Assembly: GCF_019249245.1 (NCBI RefSeq)
Contig: NZ_JAESDK010000015.1
Coordinates: 1-64,000 of the forward strand
Source of the DNA: Alteromonas lipotrueiana
Lineage (GTDB): Bacteria > Pseudomonadota > Gammaproteobacteria > Enterobacterales > Alteromonadaceae
DNA length: 64,000 nt
Direction: 5' to 3'
In this document: positions 17,157 through 26,529 of the stretch, in pieces
Numbering within the stretch: position 1 is the stretch's first letter
Layout of the letters: every line of letters begins with the position of its first letter
Position numbers and translations under genes: made by a program
The notes under the pieces: model-generated
What the model saw: only the letters and a program-made list of their open reading frames with translations
What the model was told of the DNA's origin: nothing
Databases searched by the model: none

Positions 17157-19258
17157 TGTTATCAAGCAAACGAACGACTCTTTCATTACTGATTGCCAGT
17201 ACTTTTGCCACGGCAGCTGGCGCTCAACAAGCAGACAATACGTTAGCGGTTAAGCCTTCACAAATGGTGCAGGGTGGGGCCGGTTTAATACAGACACCCA
17301 CCTCGCGTATGCGCCCTGAAGGTGAACTGTCACTCAGCTATACCGATAATGACCAGTATCGTTTTTGGACCGTAAGCCTGCAGTTATTTCCGTGGATGGA
17401 AGCTACCGCCCGGTACACTGATGTCAGAACCCGGTTGTACAGTAATGTAGAAAGCTTCAGTGGCGATCAAACCCTGAAAGACAAAGGCCTGGATGTAAAA
17501 TTCAGATTGTTGGAAGAAAGTTTTTATCTGCCTGAAGTTTCGGTTGGTTTTCGCGATATTGGCGGTACCGGCTTTTTTGAAAGTGAGCATATATCAGCCA
17601 GTAAAGCCTGGGGGCCGTTCGACTTTCACTTAGGCATGGGCTGGGGCTATCTGGGGACTGCAAACAGCTTTACCAATCCGTTTTGCGAACTGCGGGACAG
17701 CTTTTGTAACCGCCCGGGTGGCTTTAGTGGTAATGGCGGTAAGGTTGATTACGATCAGTTTTTCAAAGGGCCGGCAGCCATGTTTGGGGGGGTTGAATAT
17801 CAAACACCCTGGCAGCCGTTAACCCTTAAAGTCGAGTACGAAGGCAACAACTATACCCAGGACAGAGCGGGGCGATTACAGCAAGACTCGCGCTGGAATG
17901 CAGCCGCGGTATACCGTTGGAATAATTTTGATTTTACCCTGAATTATCAGCGCGGAAATACCATCGGTTTTGGGGTGACTTATAACTTCAATATGAACAC
18001 CTTTGAGCAAATTAAAATCGATGAGTCGCCACGCTCAATTGTACGTTCACAGCCGCCTGCCTCGGCAACTGATATTGATCGGGTAGCGCTGTCACGTGGG
18101 TTACGTTCTGAAGCGGGGTTAGTACTGCACGATGTCCGTATTGAAGAAGACAAAATCACCGTGTATGGCCAACAAACTGCCTATCGCGACCTGGTTGAAG
18201 CCACCGAGCGTGCCGGGCGGGTATTGGCCGACGAACTCCCCCAGGAAGTAACCCAGTACCGGGTTGTTGAAACCAATGGCGGTCTGCCCATGACCACCAC
18301 CCAGATTGATGCCAGCGCGTTTAAATCAGCGGCTCGCTATGAAGGTGTAAAAAGCGAAATAACGGATACTTATACTCGCATTAGCCCCTCATCAGAAGAT
18401 CTTGCCCACTATGAGCCAGACGGTGTGACAGGCTTTGGTTATTCAGCCGATTTCTTTTATACGCAAAGCTTTGGTGGGCCTGAAGACTTTTATCTTTATC
18501 AGGGCGGTCTTATTTTAAGTGGCAGCTATACCCTGGACGAAAACTACGGCGTATTCGGGTCGCTTCGTACCACCTTGTTCGATAACTACGATAAATTTAA
18601 CTATACCATCGACAAAGCTGAATCGACGTTGCCCCGGGTACGAACTTATATTCGTGAATATATCTCTGGTTCAGATGTAGCGCTTGATACGCTTTACGGA
18701 CGCTGGATAGATAAAGTGGATGACAACTGGTACGCACAAGCCTATGGCGGTTATTTAGAAACCATGTTTGCTGGTGTGGGTGCTGAGGCTTTGTATCGTC
18801 CGGTAGACAGCAATTTTGCGTTTGGTGTTGATATCAATTATGTACAGCAACGTTCGTTTGAAAACGACTGGGACCTGTTTGATTACAACGCAGTCACTGG
18901 GTTTGCTACCGCGTACTGGCGCCCCGAATTTTTACCAGAAACTCGTATCTCGGTGAGTGCCGGACAGTTTTTGGCAAAAGATAAAGGCGTGAACATCGAT
19001 TTTGCAAAACGGTTTGATAGCGGCATTGTGGTGGGTGCCTATGCAGCCTTCACCGATGCCTCATCCGAAGATTATGGCGAAGGCAGCTTTACCAAAGGCT
19101 TTTATATTTCGGTTCCGCTGGACTTATTTATTATACAGCCAGCCAAAGGCAGTGGTCGTTTTCCGTGGGTGCCCATCTCTCGAGATGGTGGACAAATGCT
19201 TAACCGGCCTTCTCAGCTGATTAATATTACTGCGCCGCGTTCACCGTTTATGGAATAA
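17156..19258 (+). CDS. yjbH: YjbH/GfcD family outer-membrane lipoprotein-like beta-barrel
   Basis: 700 residues. Signal peptide ending at AAGA, then an N-terminal barrel block beginning MVQGGAGLIQTPTSRMRPEG that marks the YjbH family (DUF940). The middle (about 290-400) looks soluble, and a second barrel half rich in alternating aromatic residues follows. It probably forms the outer-membrane part of the exopolysaccharide secretion apparatus. No lipobox cysteine is visible, unlike some family members. Confidence 0.87.
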   Translation: MLSSKRTTLSLLIASTFATAAGAQQADNTLAVKPSQMVQGGAGLIQTPTSRMRPEGELSLSYTDNDQYRFWTVSLQLFPWMEATARYTDVRTRLYSNVESFSGDQTLKDKGLDVKFRLLEESFYLPEVSVGFRDIGGTGFFESEHISASKAWGPFDFHLGMGWGYLGTANSFTNPFCELRDSFCNRPGGFSGNGGKVDYDQFFKGPAAMFGGVEYQTPWQPLTLKVEYEGNNYTQDRAGRLQQDSRWNAAAVYRWNNFDFTLNYQRGNTIGFGVTYNFNMNTFEQIKIDESPRSIVRSQPPASATDIDRVALSRGLRSEAGLVLHDVRIEEDKITVYGQQTAYRDLVEATERAGRVLADELPQEVTQYRVVETNGGLPMTTTQIDASAFKSAARYEGVKSEITDTYTRISPSSEDLAHYEPDGVTGFGYSADFFYTQSFGGPEDFYLYQGGLILSGSYTLDENYGVFGSLRTTLFDNYDKFNYTIDKAESTLPRVRTYIREYISGSDVALDTLYGRWIDKVDDNWYAQAYGGYLETMFAGVGAEALYRPVDSNFAFGVDINYVQQRSFENDWDLFDYNAVTGFATAYWRPEFLPETRISVSAGQFLAKDKGVNIDFAKRFDSGIVVGAYAAFTDASSEDYGEGSFTKGFYISVPLDLFIIQPAKGSGRFPWVPISRDGGQMLNRPSQLINITAPRSPFME

Positions 19259-19296
19259 TCCAGGTGCCTTGAGGCAGGATACAACAAGGGTATTTG

Positions 19297-20286
19297 ATGA
19301 AGATTTTGCACGTACTGGTTTCCCGGGTTTCATTGCCTCCGCTTAAATATGGCGGAACGCAACGTGTTATCTGGGCGCTGGCTCAGGCCCAGCGCGACCA
19401 TGGCCACGAGGTCCGGTTTTTATGGGGTGATGCCCCTCGTGTACCGGCCGGGACTACGGTAGCAAAAAAAGGGCAGGCGCTTAACCCGCTTATTGGCGAC
19501 TGGCCCGACATTGTGCATTTTCACCGGGCGCCCGATGAGCCTATTAGTAAGCCCTTTGTGGTCACCGAGCACTTTAATGCCGGTGGGCCACAAACCTATC
19601 ATCAAAATACCATTTTTTTGTCACGACGCCATGCTGCCATTCACAACGCCCATCGCTTTGTATACAACGGTTTGAACTGGAGCGATTACGGGCAACCTGA
19701 GTTTTCGCCACGTGGTAACTATCTGCACTTCCTGGGCAAAGCGCGGGTGGCGACTAAAAACCTGACCGGAGCAATGGACGTGGCCCGCCAGGCTAACAAA
19801 AAACTGTCGGTATTAGGTGGCCCACGAATAAAGCTTGGACGCGGTGGCTATATTCATCTGGCTCGCCATGTGTCGTTTAAAGGTATGGTCGGCGGCGAAA
19901 CCAAAAATAACCTGATACGGCAGTCGCAGGGCCTCTTGTTGCCAGTGCGCTGGCACGAGCCGTTTGGCTTAGCTTATACCGAAAGTTTGTATCTGGGTTG
20001 TCCGGTGTTTGCCACCCCCTATGGCGCTATCCCAGAGATAATCAGCGAGCCTGAAGTAGGTTTTTTATCGGCTTCGGGCACCGAACTGGCTCATGCTGTC
20101 AGTGATTTGTCAGGGTACGATCGTCGTTTGTGTCATGAGTTAGCGGTTGAGCGTTTTGGTCATTATAAAATGGCGAAAGGGTACGAAGCATGTTATCAGC
20201 AGGTGCTCGACGGTCAGCCATTACATGCCAATGCGCCCTATGCAGATACTAACCTTACTGAGTTATTGCCGTTTTCATCACGCTAA
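19297..20286 (+). CDS. glycosyltransferase, GT4-like
   Basis: 329 residues from the ATG at 19297 (a TTG three bases earlier is in frame). N-terminal KYGGTQRVIWALAQAQRDHGHEVRF is a GT-B donor fold opening; C-terminal PVRWHEPFGLAYTESLYLGCPVFATPYGAIPEII carries the EX7E-type signature of GT4 enzymes. It starts 38 bases after yjbH and is probably the last gene of the exopolysaccharide unit. Its sugar donor and acceptor cannot be read from sequence. Confidence 0.85.
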   Translation: MKILHVLVSRVSLPPLKYGGTQRVIWALAQAQRDHGHEVRFLWGDAPRVPAGTTVAKKGQALNPLIGDWPDIVHFHRAPDEPISKPFVVTEHFNAGGPQTYHQNTIFLSRRHAAIHNAHRFVYNGLNWSDYGQPEFSPRGNYLHFLGKARVATKNLTGAMDVARQANKKLSVLGGPRIKLGRGGYIHLARHVSFKGMVGGETKNNLIRQSQGLLLPVRWHEPFGLAYTESLYLGCPVFATPYGAIPEIISEPEVGFLSASGTELAHAVSDLSGYDRRLCHELAVERFGHYKMAKGYEACYQQVLDGQPLHANAPYADTNLTELLPFSSR

Positions 20287-20568
20287 TTAACGATCATTGC
20301 AATGATTTAGGCGATCGTGGATAAAAAAGCGTCAGAGATCTTTTACTGTGGGCGCTGGATAGGGTAGAATCCGCCGCCGGGATCTGAAACAGATCTACAG
20401 CTTTTAGGGTCATTTGCCAGCTTTTTTTGCTGGTTGCCTTGTATTTGGAACAGCTTTGCTGTATAAAATGCGCCCTCTTATTTATAGTAATAACGTCATT
20501 TGACCCAGTGACTAGTGAGTGGTGGGATCGATTGGCGCGACAGTTATCGTTGTTCTGGAGACAAATAC

Positions 20569-20805
20569 ATGTCAAAAGTATGTCAAGTTACAGGTAAGCG
20601 TCCTACGGTTGGAAATAACCGTTCGCACGCAAGAAACGCGACCCGTCGTCGCTTCTTACCAAACCTTCATTCTCACCGTTTTTGGGTTGAGAGCGAAAAT
20701 CGTTTCGTTAAATTGCGTCTGTCTGCAAAAGCCATGCGTATTATCGACAAGCGCGGCATCGATGCAGTATTAACTGACATCCGTGCTCGCGGTGAAAAGA
20801 TCTAA
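20569..20805 (+). CDS. rpmB: 50S ribosomal protein L28
   Basis: 78 residues, [20 protein letters not shown] then [18 protein letters not shown], standard L28. The ATG at 20569 with CTGGAGAC upstream gives the family length; a longer frame from 20515 is untranslated leader. First of rpmB-rpmG. Confidence 0.97.
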   Translation: MSKVCQVTGKRPTVGNNRSHARNATRRRFLPNLHSHRFWVESENRFVKLRLSAKAMRIIDKRGIDAVLTDIRARGEKI

Positions 20806-20817
20806 GGAAGCCTGAAA

Positions 20818-20973
20818 ATGCGTGATAAAATCAAATTAGTTTCATCAGCAGGTACTGGATTTTTCTACACCACTGATAAGAATAAACGTAATATGCCTGG
20901 CAAAATGGAGATCAAAAAGTTTGATCCCGTAGTGCGTAAGCATGTGATGTTTAAAGAGGCCAAAATCAAGTAA
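20818..20973 (+). CDS. rpmG: 50S ribosomal protein L33
   Basis: 51 residues, reading [20 protein letters not shown] then [20 protein letters not shown]; standard gammaproteobacterial L33. It starts 12 bases after rpmB with AAGGAAG as ribosome site. The usual CXXC zinc pairs are absent, so this is the zinc-independent form. Confidence 0.96.
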   Translation: MRDKIKLVSSAGTGFFYTTDKNKRNMPGKMEIKKFDPVVRKHVMFKEAKIK

Positions 20974-20996
20974 TAAAACTTGCTTTTGTCTCCACG

Positions 20997-21022
20997 AAAA
21001 CCCGGCTCTTGCCGGGTTTTTT
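20997..21022 (+). terminator. terminator after rpmG
   Basis: AAAACCCGGC-TCTT-GCCGGGTTTT with six T in all, 23 bases past the rpmG stop. Confidence 0.92.
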
Positions 21023-21099
21023 GCGTTTAAAACCCAGACTTTACAAAAGCTGTAATCCTGATAAGTTTTAGACAACGAAGAAGTTTTAGGACACTCACC

Positions 21100-21573
21100 A
21101 TGGCTAAAAAGCGGGTTTCTTCAAAAGCCATGAACAATGTCGTCATTTTTGCCATGTTGTTTATGATTGCATTGTTCAATCTTGATGCATTGTTGCCGGC
21201 TACCAACAAGCCTCAGGCTCGTCCTTTGATTGCCCCAAATGAATATCTTTTGCGTATTGAGCAAGACAACTTCAAGCTAGAACGAGCAGGGCAAAGCTGG
21301 CGGCAGATTGGTTTGTCTCAACAACCAGCAACAAGCGCAGGGCAGCAAGTGTTGGCCTGGCAACAAGGCTACCTTGAGCCAGTTGAACAAAAGCCCACAA
21401 CATTAAACACTCAGCTGGCTTATATTGTGGTGGTGTGGTTGGCAGGTAAACCCAATGGGGCAGTGTATGCGTTTTATCCTGACACCAATGCTACCTTTGT
21501 GTTGTTTGATGACCAGTGGTTTACCCTTGAGGGAACAACCATAAGCCAGCTACTGCCTTGGAACGCCCCATAA
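21100..21573 (+). CDS. single-pass membrane protein of unknown function
   Basis: 157 residues, not recognised. A basic N-terminus (MAKKRVSSKAMNN) and one membrane helix (VVIFAMLFMIALFNLDALL) place the rest in the periplasm. The C-terminal domain has alternating hydrophobic and polar residues suggesting beta structure. It is inserted between rpmG and mutM, which are adjacent in E. coli, and lies 21 bases upstream of the mutM start, so cotranscription with mutM is likely. Confidence 0.75.
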   Translation: MAKKRVSSKAMNNVVIFAMLFMIALFNLDALLPATNKPQARPLIAPNEYLLRIEQDNFKLERAGQSWRQIGLSQQPATSAGQQVLAWQQGYLEPVEQKPTTLNTQLAYIVVVWLAGKPNGAVYAFYPDTNATFVLFDDQWFTLEGTTISQLLPWNAP

Positions 21574-21594
21574 TTATTGAGGAAGGTAAGTGAT

Positions 21595-22898
<1,304 letters not shown>

Positions 22899-22956
22899 TT
22901 ATCGTCATATTTACTGTAATTAGCCGCACATTACCGACTAATGCGAAAGGTTGCAA

Positions 22957-23700
22957 TTATCTTACCGCAGATGCCGTCTTCGGTTGTTGCTGATAGCCTT
23001 GCAGTAATGCTTCAAAGTCTTCCTGCTGCCAGAAAAAAGAGGGGCATCGGGCACGCTCTTTTTGCAGCGATCGATAGAGACGGTCTAAATTCTTAGCTTT
23101 CCAGGACTCTCCTGAACGTTGGTAGCAGCGATCAAAATCAATAATCCATACCGTTTGATTGTCATCAACCATAATATTTCGAATATTCAGGTCGTGATGG
23201 TATACCCCTAGGTTGTGCATTTTACGTATGGCCTGGCCCACGTCATACCACAGCAAGTCAGTTGCTGGCTGTTGCGTCAAAACATGATGCAAATCCTGGG
23301 CGTTATCGATTTTAAGGGTAATAAGGTCGGCCCGATAAATCATACCGCGACGCGTAACCTGGGCAGCCACCGGGGAGGGAACCTTTAACCCCGCCGCCTG
23401 CATGGTATTTAGCAGGCGCATTTCCTGAAACGGACGTGTTTTGGCTAAACCAGTGTATAAAAACTGATCGTCTATCAGCTTTGCGATAACCCCTCCACGC
23501 CGATAATGGCGAAGTACCCAACAGGTATCTGGGGCATGCTGCACAAACAAGGTGGTGCCCCGGCCCGTTGCCTGGCCTACAACCGCTTGTTTTTTACGCC
23601 AATATTGTTCATCAAAAAAAGAGCCATTGGCATTGCTTAAAAAGTGAGTGTTAACTAACGTATGGCGACCCATACTTATTTTTTGGTGCTTTATGGCCAT
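22957..23700 (-). CDS. kdkA: 3-deoxy-D-manno-octulosonic acid kinase KdkA
   Basis: 247 residues. Phosphorylates KDO of the LPS inner core at the cytoplasmic face. It has a protein-kinase-like fold: catalytic loop YHHDLNIRNIMV near residue 167 and the metal-binding IDFDR near 190. YRRGGVIAKLIDDQFLYTGL is typical of KdkA. It is divergent from a heptosyltransferase gene, giving a small LPS-core locus. Confidence 0.9.
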   Translation of the reverse strand: MAIKHQKISMGRHTLVNTHFLSNANGSFFDEQYWRKKQAVVGQATGRGTTLFVQHAPDTCWVLRHYRRGGVIAKLIDDQFLYTGLAKTRPFQEMRLLNTMQAAGLKVPSPVAAQVTRRGMIYRADLITLKIDNAQDLHHVLTQQPATDLLWYDVGQAIRKMHNLGVYHHDLNIRNIMVDDNQTVWIIDFDRCYQRSGESWKAKNLDRLYRSLQKERARCPSFFWQQEDFEALLQGYQQQPKTASAVR

Positions 23701-23771
23701 GAACAGGTTAACTTATGGTAAATTTATTATTGTAATCAGTTTTTTGAGCAGCGCACCCCCGGAGGCTTCGA

Positions 23772-24791
23772 TTGGGAAAAAAAATCTGCTTGGTTCGGCT
23801 CTCTGCCATCGGTGATGTTTGCCACGCTGCTGCAATGGTAACCCGAATCCGACAACAATGGCCTGATGCTGAACTTACCTGGGTCATTGGCAAAATTGAA
23901 TATCAGCTGGTGCGACTTATTCCGCAGGTTCGGTTTGTTGTCTTTGACAAAACTGAGAAAAAACAAGCGGTAAAGAAGCTGCAAAACGCTTTGGGTGATG
24001 AGCATTTTGATGCGCTGTTAATGATGCAGGTCGCGCTTCGTGCAAATTTAGCCGCGCGGGTGATTCGTGCTAAACGCAGAATTGGCTTTGACTGGGACCG
24101 AAGCAAAGAGTTGCATTGGTTATTTACCAACGAACGCATTGCTGCGCGTAAACATGCCCATGTCATTGAGGGGTTTATGGATTTTGCCGATAAGCTAGGT
24201 GTACCGCCGGCTCCGTTGGTCTGGGATATTCCGTTAGAAGACTCAGCCAGGCACTGGGCAAAGCAACAGGCCGCTTCGTTGGGACCTTTTGTGGTGATAA
24301 GTCCGGCTGCCAGTAAAGCCGCCCGTAACTGGAGTGTGACGGGTTATGCTGATATTGCTCACCGGCTGGTTAATAAAGGCTATCAGGTGGTGTTGTGCGG
24401 AGGGCCTGGTAAATTAGACCGAGAACTGGCTGATGCTATAAAACAGCAGTGCGCGGCACCATTACACGACCGCGTTGGGCAAACCTCGCTACACCAGATG
24501 GCCGCCTTGTTAAGCCATGCTAAATTAGTGGTGGCCCCCGACACCGGGCCTGCACATATTGGGGCGGCGATGGGAACTCCCGTAGTAGGCTTGTATGCGC
24601 ACTCTAATCCGCGGCGTACCGGGCCGGTGAATAACCTACAATATGTGGTGTCGGTGTATGACACAATGATCACCCGGCAAAAGGGTAAGTCATGGGAGTC
24701 GTTACCCTGGGGTACACGTGCCAAAGGTGATGACTTAATGCAACACATTAACGTTGATGATGTTTGGGAAAAAGTCAGACAAGTTGTTTGA
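23772..24791 (+). CDS. ADP-heptose:LPS heptosyltransferase-like GT9 enzyme
   Basis: 339 residues of the GT9 family. N-terminal ICLVRLSAIGDVCHAAAMV is the acceptor-side signature; the C-terminal VVAPDTGPAHIGAAMGTPVV is the nucleotide-sugar block. It should add heptose (or another sugar) to the LPS inner core. The start is TTG at 23772, supported by GGAGG seven bases upstream; no ATG is available nearby. Whether it corresponds to WaaC, WaaF or another member cannot be decided by eye. Confidence 0.88.
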   Translation: MGKKICLVRLSAIGDVCHAAAMVTRIRQQWPDAELTWVIGKIEYQLVRLIPQVRFVVFDKTEKKQAVKKLQNALGDEHFDALLMMQVALRANLAARVIRAKRRIGFDWDRSKELHWLFTNERIAARKHAHVIEGFMDFADKLGVPPAPLVWDIPLEDSARHWAKQQAASLGPFVVISPAASKAARNWSVTGYADIAHRLVNKGYQVVLCGGPGKLDRELADAIKQQCAAPLHDRVGQTSLHQMAALLSHAKLVVAPDTGPAHIGAAMGTPVVGLYAHSNPRRTGPVNNLQYVVSVYDTMITRQKGKSWESLPWGTRAKGDDLMQHINVDDVWEKVRQVV

Positions 24792-24893
24792 GTTATAGAG
24801 CGCCTCGCCGATACAGCGAGCGCATTTTGTTTAAAATAATTACATAACTATTTATTGATGCTGACTATGAGCCAGACCAGGGAGATAAGCTAG

Positions 24894-25361
24894 ATGACCT
24901 TGATTAGGATATCTGGCGGTATAACACAGCCAACACATCTGCTGTTTTCAGTGGTAGTGGTGATGGCGTTTTTGTACACCTGTAATCTACAGGCAAAGGA
25001 GATGGATATCAGTGTGATATTTCATCCTGATATTGCTCAGCAGACTATTTCTCAGGCTGAAGCACGTCAAATTTTCTCTGCCCGTCAGCAGCACTGGGAA
25101 GATGGCTCAAAAATTCATGTGTTTGTATTGAATACCGATACCGCACTGCATCAACAATTTTGTCAGCAGGTGCTGCAGATCTTTCCGTATCAGTTAGAGC
25201 GCATCTGGAATCAAATTACCTACTCAGGCCAGGGCGATCCCCCCCACATTGTTAAATCCCCTCAAGCGTTGGTTCAAGCTGTTTATACCACGCCAGGGGC
25301 CATAGGTTACGCCAGCCAAAAAATGTTAGACGATCAGCAAGAAAAGGTTATACCGCAATGA
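24894..25361 (+). CDS. short periplasmic PstS-like substrate-binding protein
   Basis: 155 residues. A hydrophobic signal region (residues 16-32) precedes a domain resembling one lobe of phosphate-type binding proteins: QAEARQIFSARQQHWEDGSK and the TTPGAIGYAS block near the end are typical. It is about half the length of a transport PstS, so it may be a sensor rather than a transporter subunit. Its stop overlaps the porin start (ATGA). First of a three-gene unit with the porin and the GGDEF-EAL enzyme. Confidence 0.75.
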   Translation: MTLIRISGGITQPTHLLFSVVVVMAFLYTCNLQAKEMDISVIFHPDIAQQTISQAEARQIFSARQQHWEDGSKIHVFVLNTDTALHQQFCQQVLQIFPYQLERIWNQITYSGQGDPPHIVKSPQALVQAVYTTPGAIGYASQKMLDDQQEKVIPQ

Positions 25362-26524
25362 AACGAGTGTTAGTTTTCTCACTTTCTGCATTAAGTGTGG
25401 CGGTGCAAGCCGACAATTTTAGCTGGCATGGTTATGTTTCGCAGGGCATAACCCAGTCGATAGACAGCAACTTTATTACCGATAATAACAACATCACCAC
25501 TGAATTGACTGAAATCGGGGTTAATGCCCGGTTTCAATTGAACCCGTCACTGGCGCTGGTAGGCCAGGCAAATTATCTTGATGGCGGTAACCGTTATGAG
25601 AAGGGCGGCCGCATCGACTACCTGTTTTTGGACTGGAAATTACCCAGTGTCTATAAATGGAATACACACTTAAATATTGGCCGTTTTAAAAATCGTCACT
25701 GGCTGTACTCAGCCACGCGCGATGTCCCCCATACCCGGGCGACCGCCGTATTGCCACAGTCGGTGTATTTTGACGGTTTCAGAGACATTACCTTAGGCAG
25801 CGATGGGGCATTGTTACAGTCTATTCGTAGCGGAGATACCGGTACCTGGGAAGTTAACTGGAGCTATGGCCGCTCGCCATTAAACCAGGGCGAAACCGGC
25901 GCTTTTTTAGGTGAAGGGGCTCAGGGCCACGCTCTACAGGATTTTGTGCATCAGTTTAGTGTGTATTATCAACCGCCTTCGCTCAACTGGCGGGTAGGTG
26001 CCAGCTGGCTTAATTCTGACTTTAGTTACGAAGCGGCGCCGGTCGATAATTTTGTCGATGGAGACACAAATGTTTCCAGACTCATGCTTTCGGCTATCTA
26101 TTTTAGCGAGTTCTGGGAAATAAGCTCAGAGCTGCTTCGTGAAGACCGGGTAGACAGCGGTGGCTACGCATTAGGTTTTCGTAACAAACGGGTAAGTGAA
26201 GGGGGTTATGTTCAGGCCCGCTATTTATTTACGCCGCGTATTAGCGCCTTGGTAAGCTACGACACCTACACCCTTGACCGTGACGACCCCGATGGTCTGC
26301 GTCTTAACCAGATTAGCGAAGGGTTAATACCCGCCCATTATGGTTTTGCTGACACCCTGGCCGTAGGTTTTCGCTGGGACCTTGCCCCAAACTGGCGGCT
26401 TCAGGGCGAACACCATTGGGTGGAAGGCGGCGCCCGGGCCACCAGCCTGATATTGCCTCAACATACGACTAAAACAGCTGAGCACTGGCGCATGTGGTCG
26501 GTGCAACTTATGTACTGGTTTTAA
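25358..26524 (+). CDS. outer-membrane porin-like beta-barrel protein
   Basis: 388 residues. Signal peptide ends at VQA; the mature part shows repeated amphipathic strands with aromatic girdles and terminates in WSVQLMYWF, the C-terminal phenylalanine signal for BAM insertion. The ligand is unknown. It is translationally coupled to the binding protein upstream and lies 5 bases before the GGDEF-EAL start. Confidence 0.82.
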   Translation: MKRVLVFSLSALSVAVQADNFSWHGYVSQGITQSIDSNFITDNNNITTELTEIGVNARFQLNPSLALVGQANYLDGGNRYEKGGRIDYLFLDWKLPSVYKWNTHLNIGRFKNRHWLYSATRDVPHTRATAVLPQSVYFDGFRDITLGSDGALLQSIRSGDTGTWEVNWSYGRSPLNQGETGAFLGEGAQGHALQDFVHQFSVYYQPPSLNWRVGASWLNSDFSYEAAPVDNFVDGDTNVSRLMLSAIYFSEFWEISSELLREDRVDSGGYALGFRNKRVSEGGYVQARYLFTPRISALVSYDTYTLDRDDPDGLRLNQISEGLIPAHYGFADTLAVGFRWDLAPNWRLQGEHHWVEGGARATSLILPQHTTKTAEHWRMWSVQLMYWF

Positions 26525-26529
26525 ACTCT

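Noticed and set aside
20294..20575. Minus-strand frame upstream of rpmB
   Set aside because: Lies in the rpmB leader/promoter region, contains no domain and overlaps the terminator-like 5' region.
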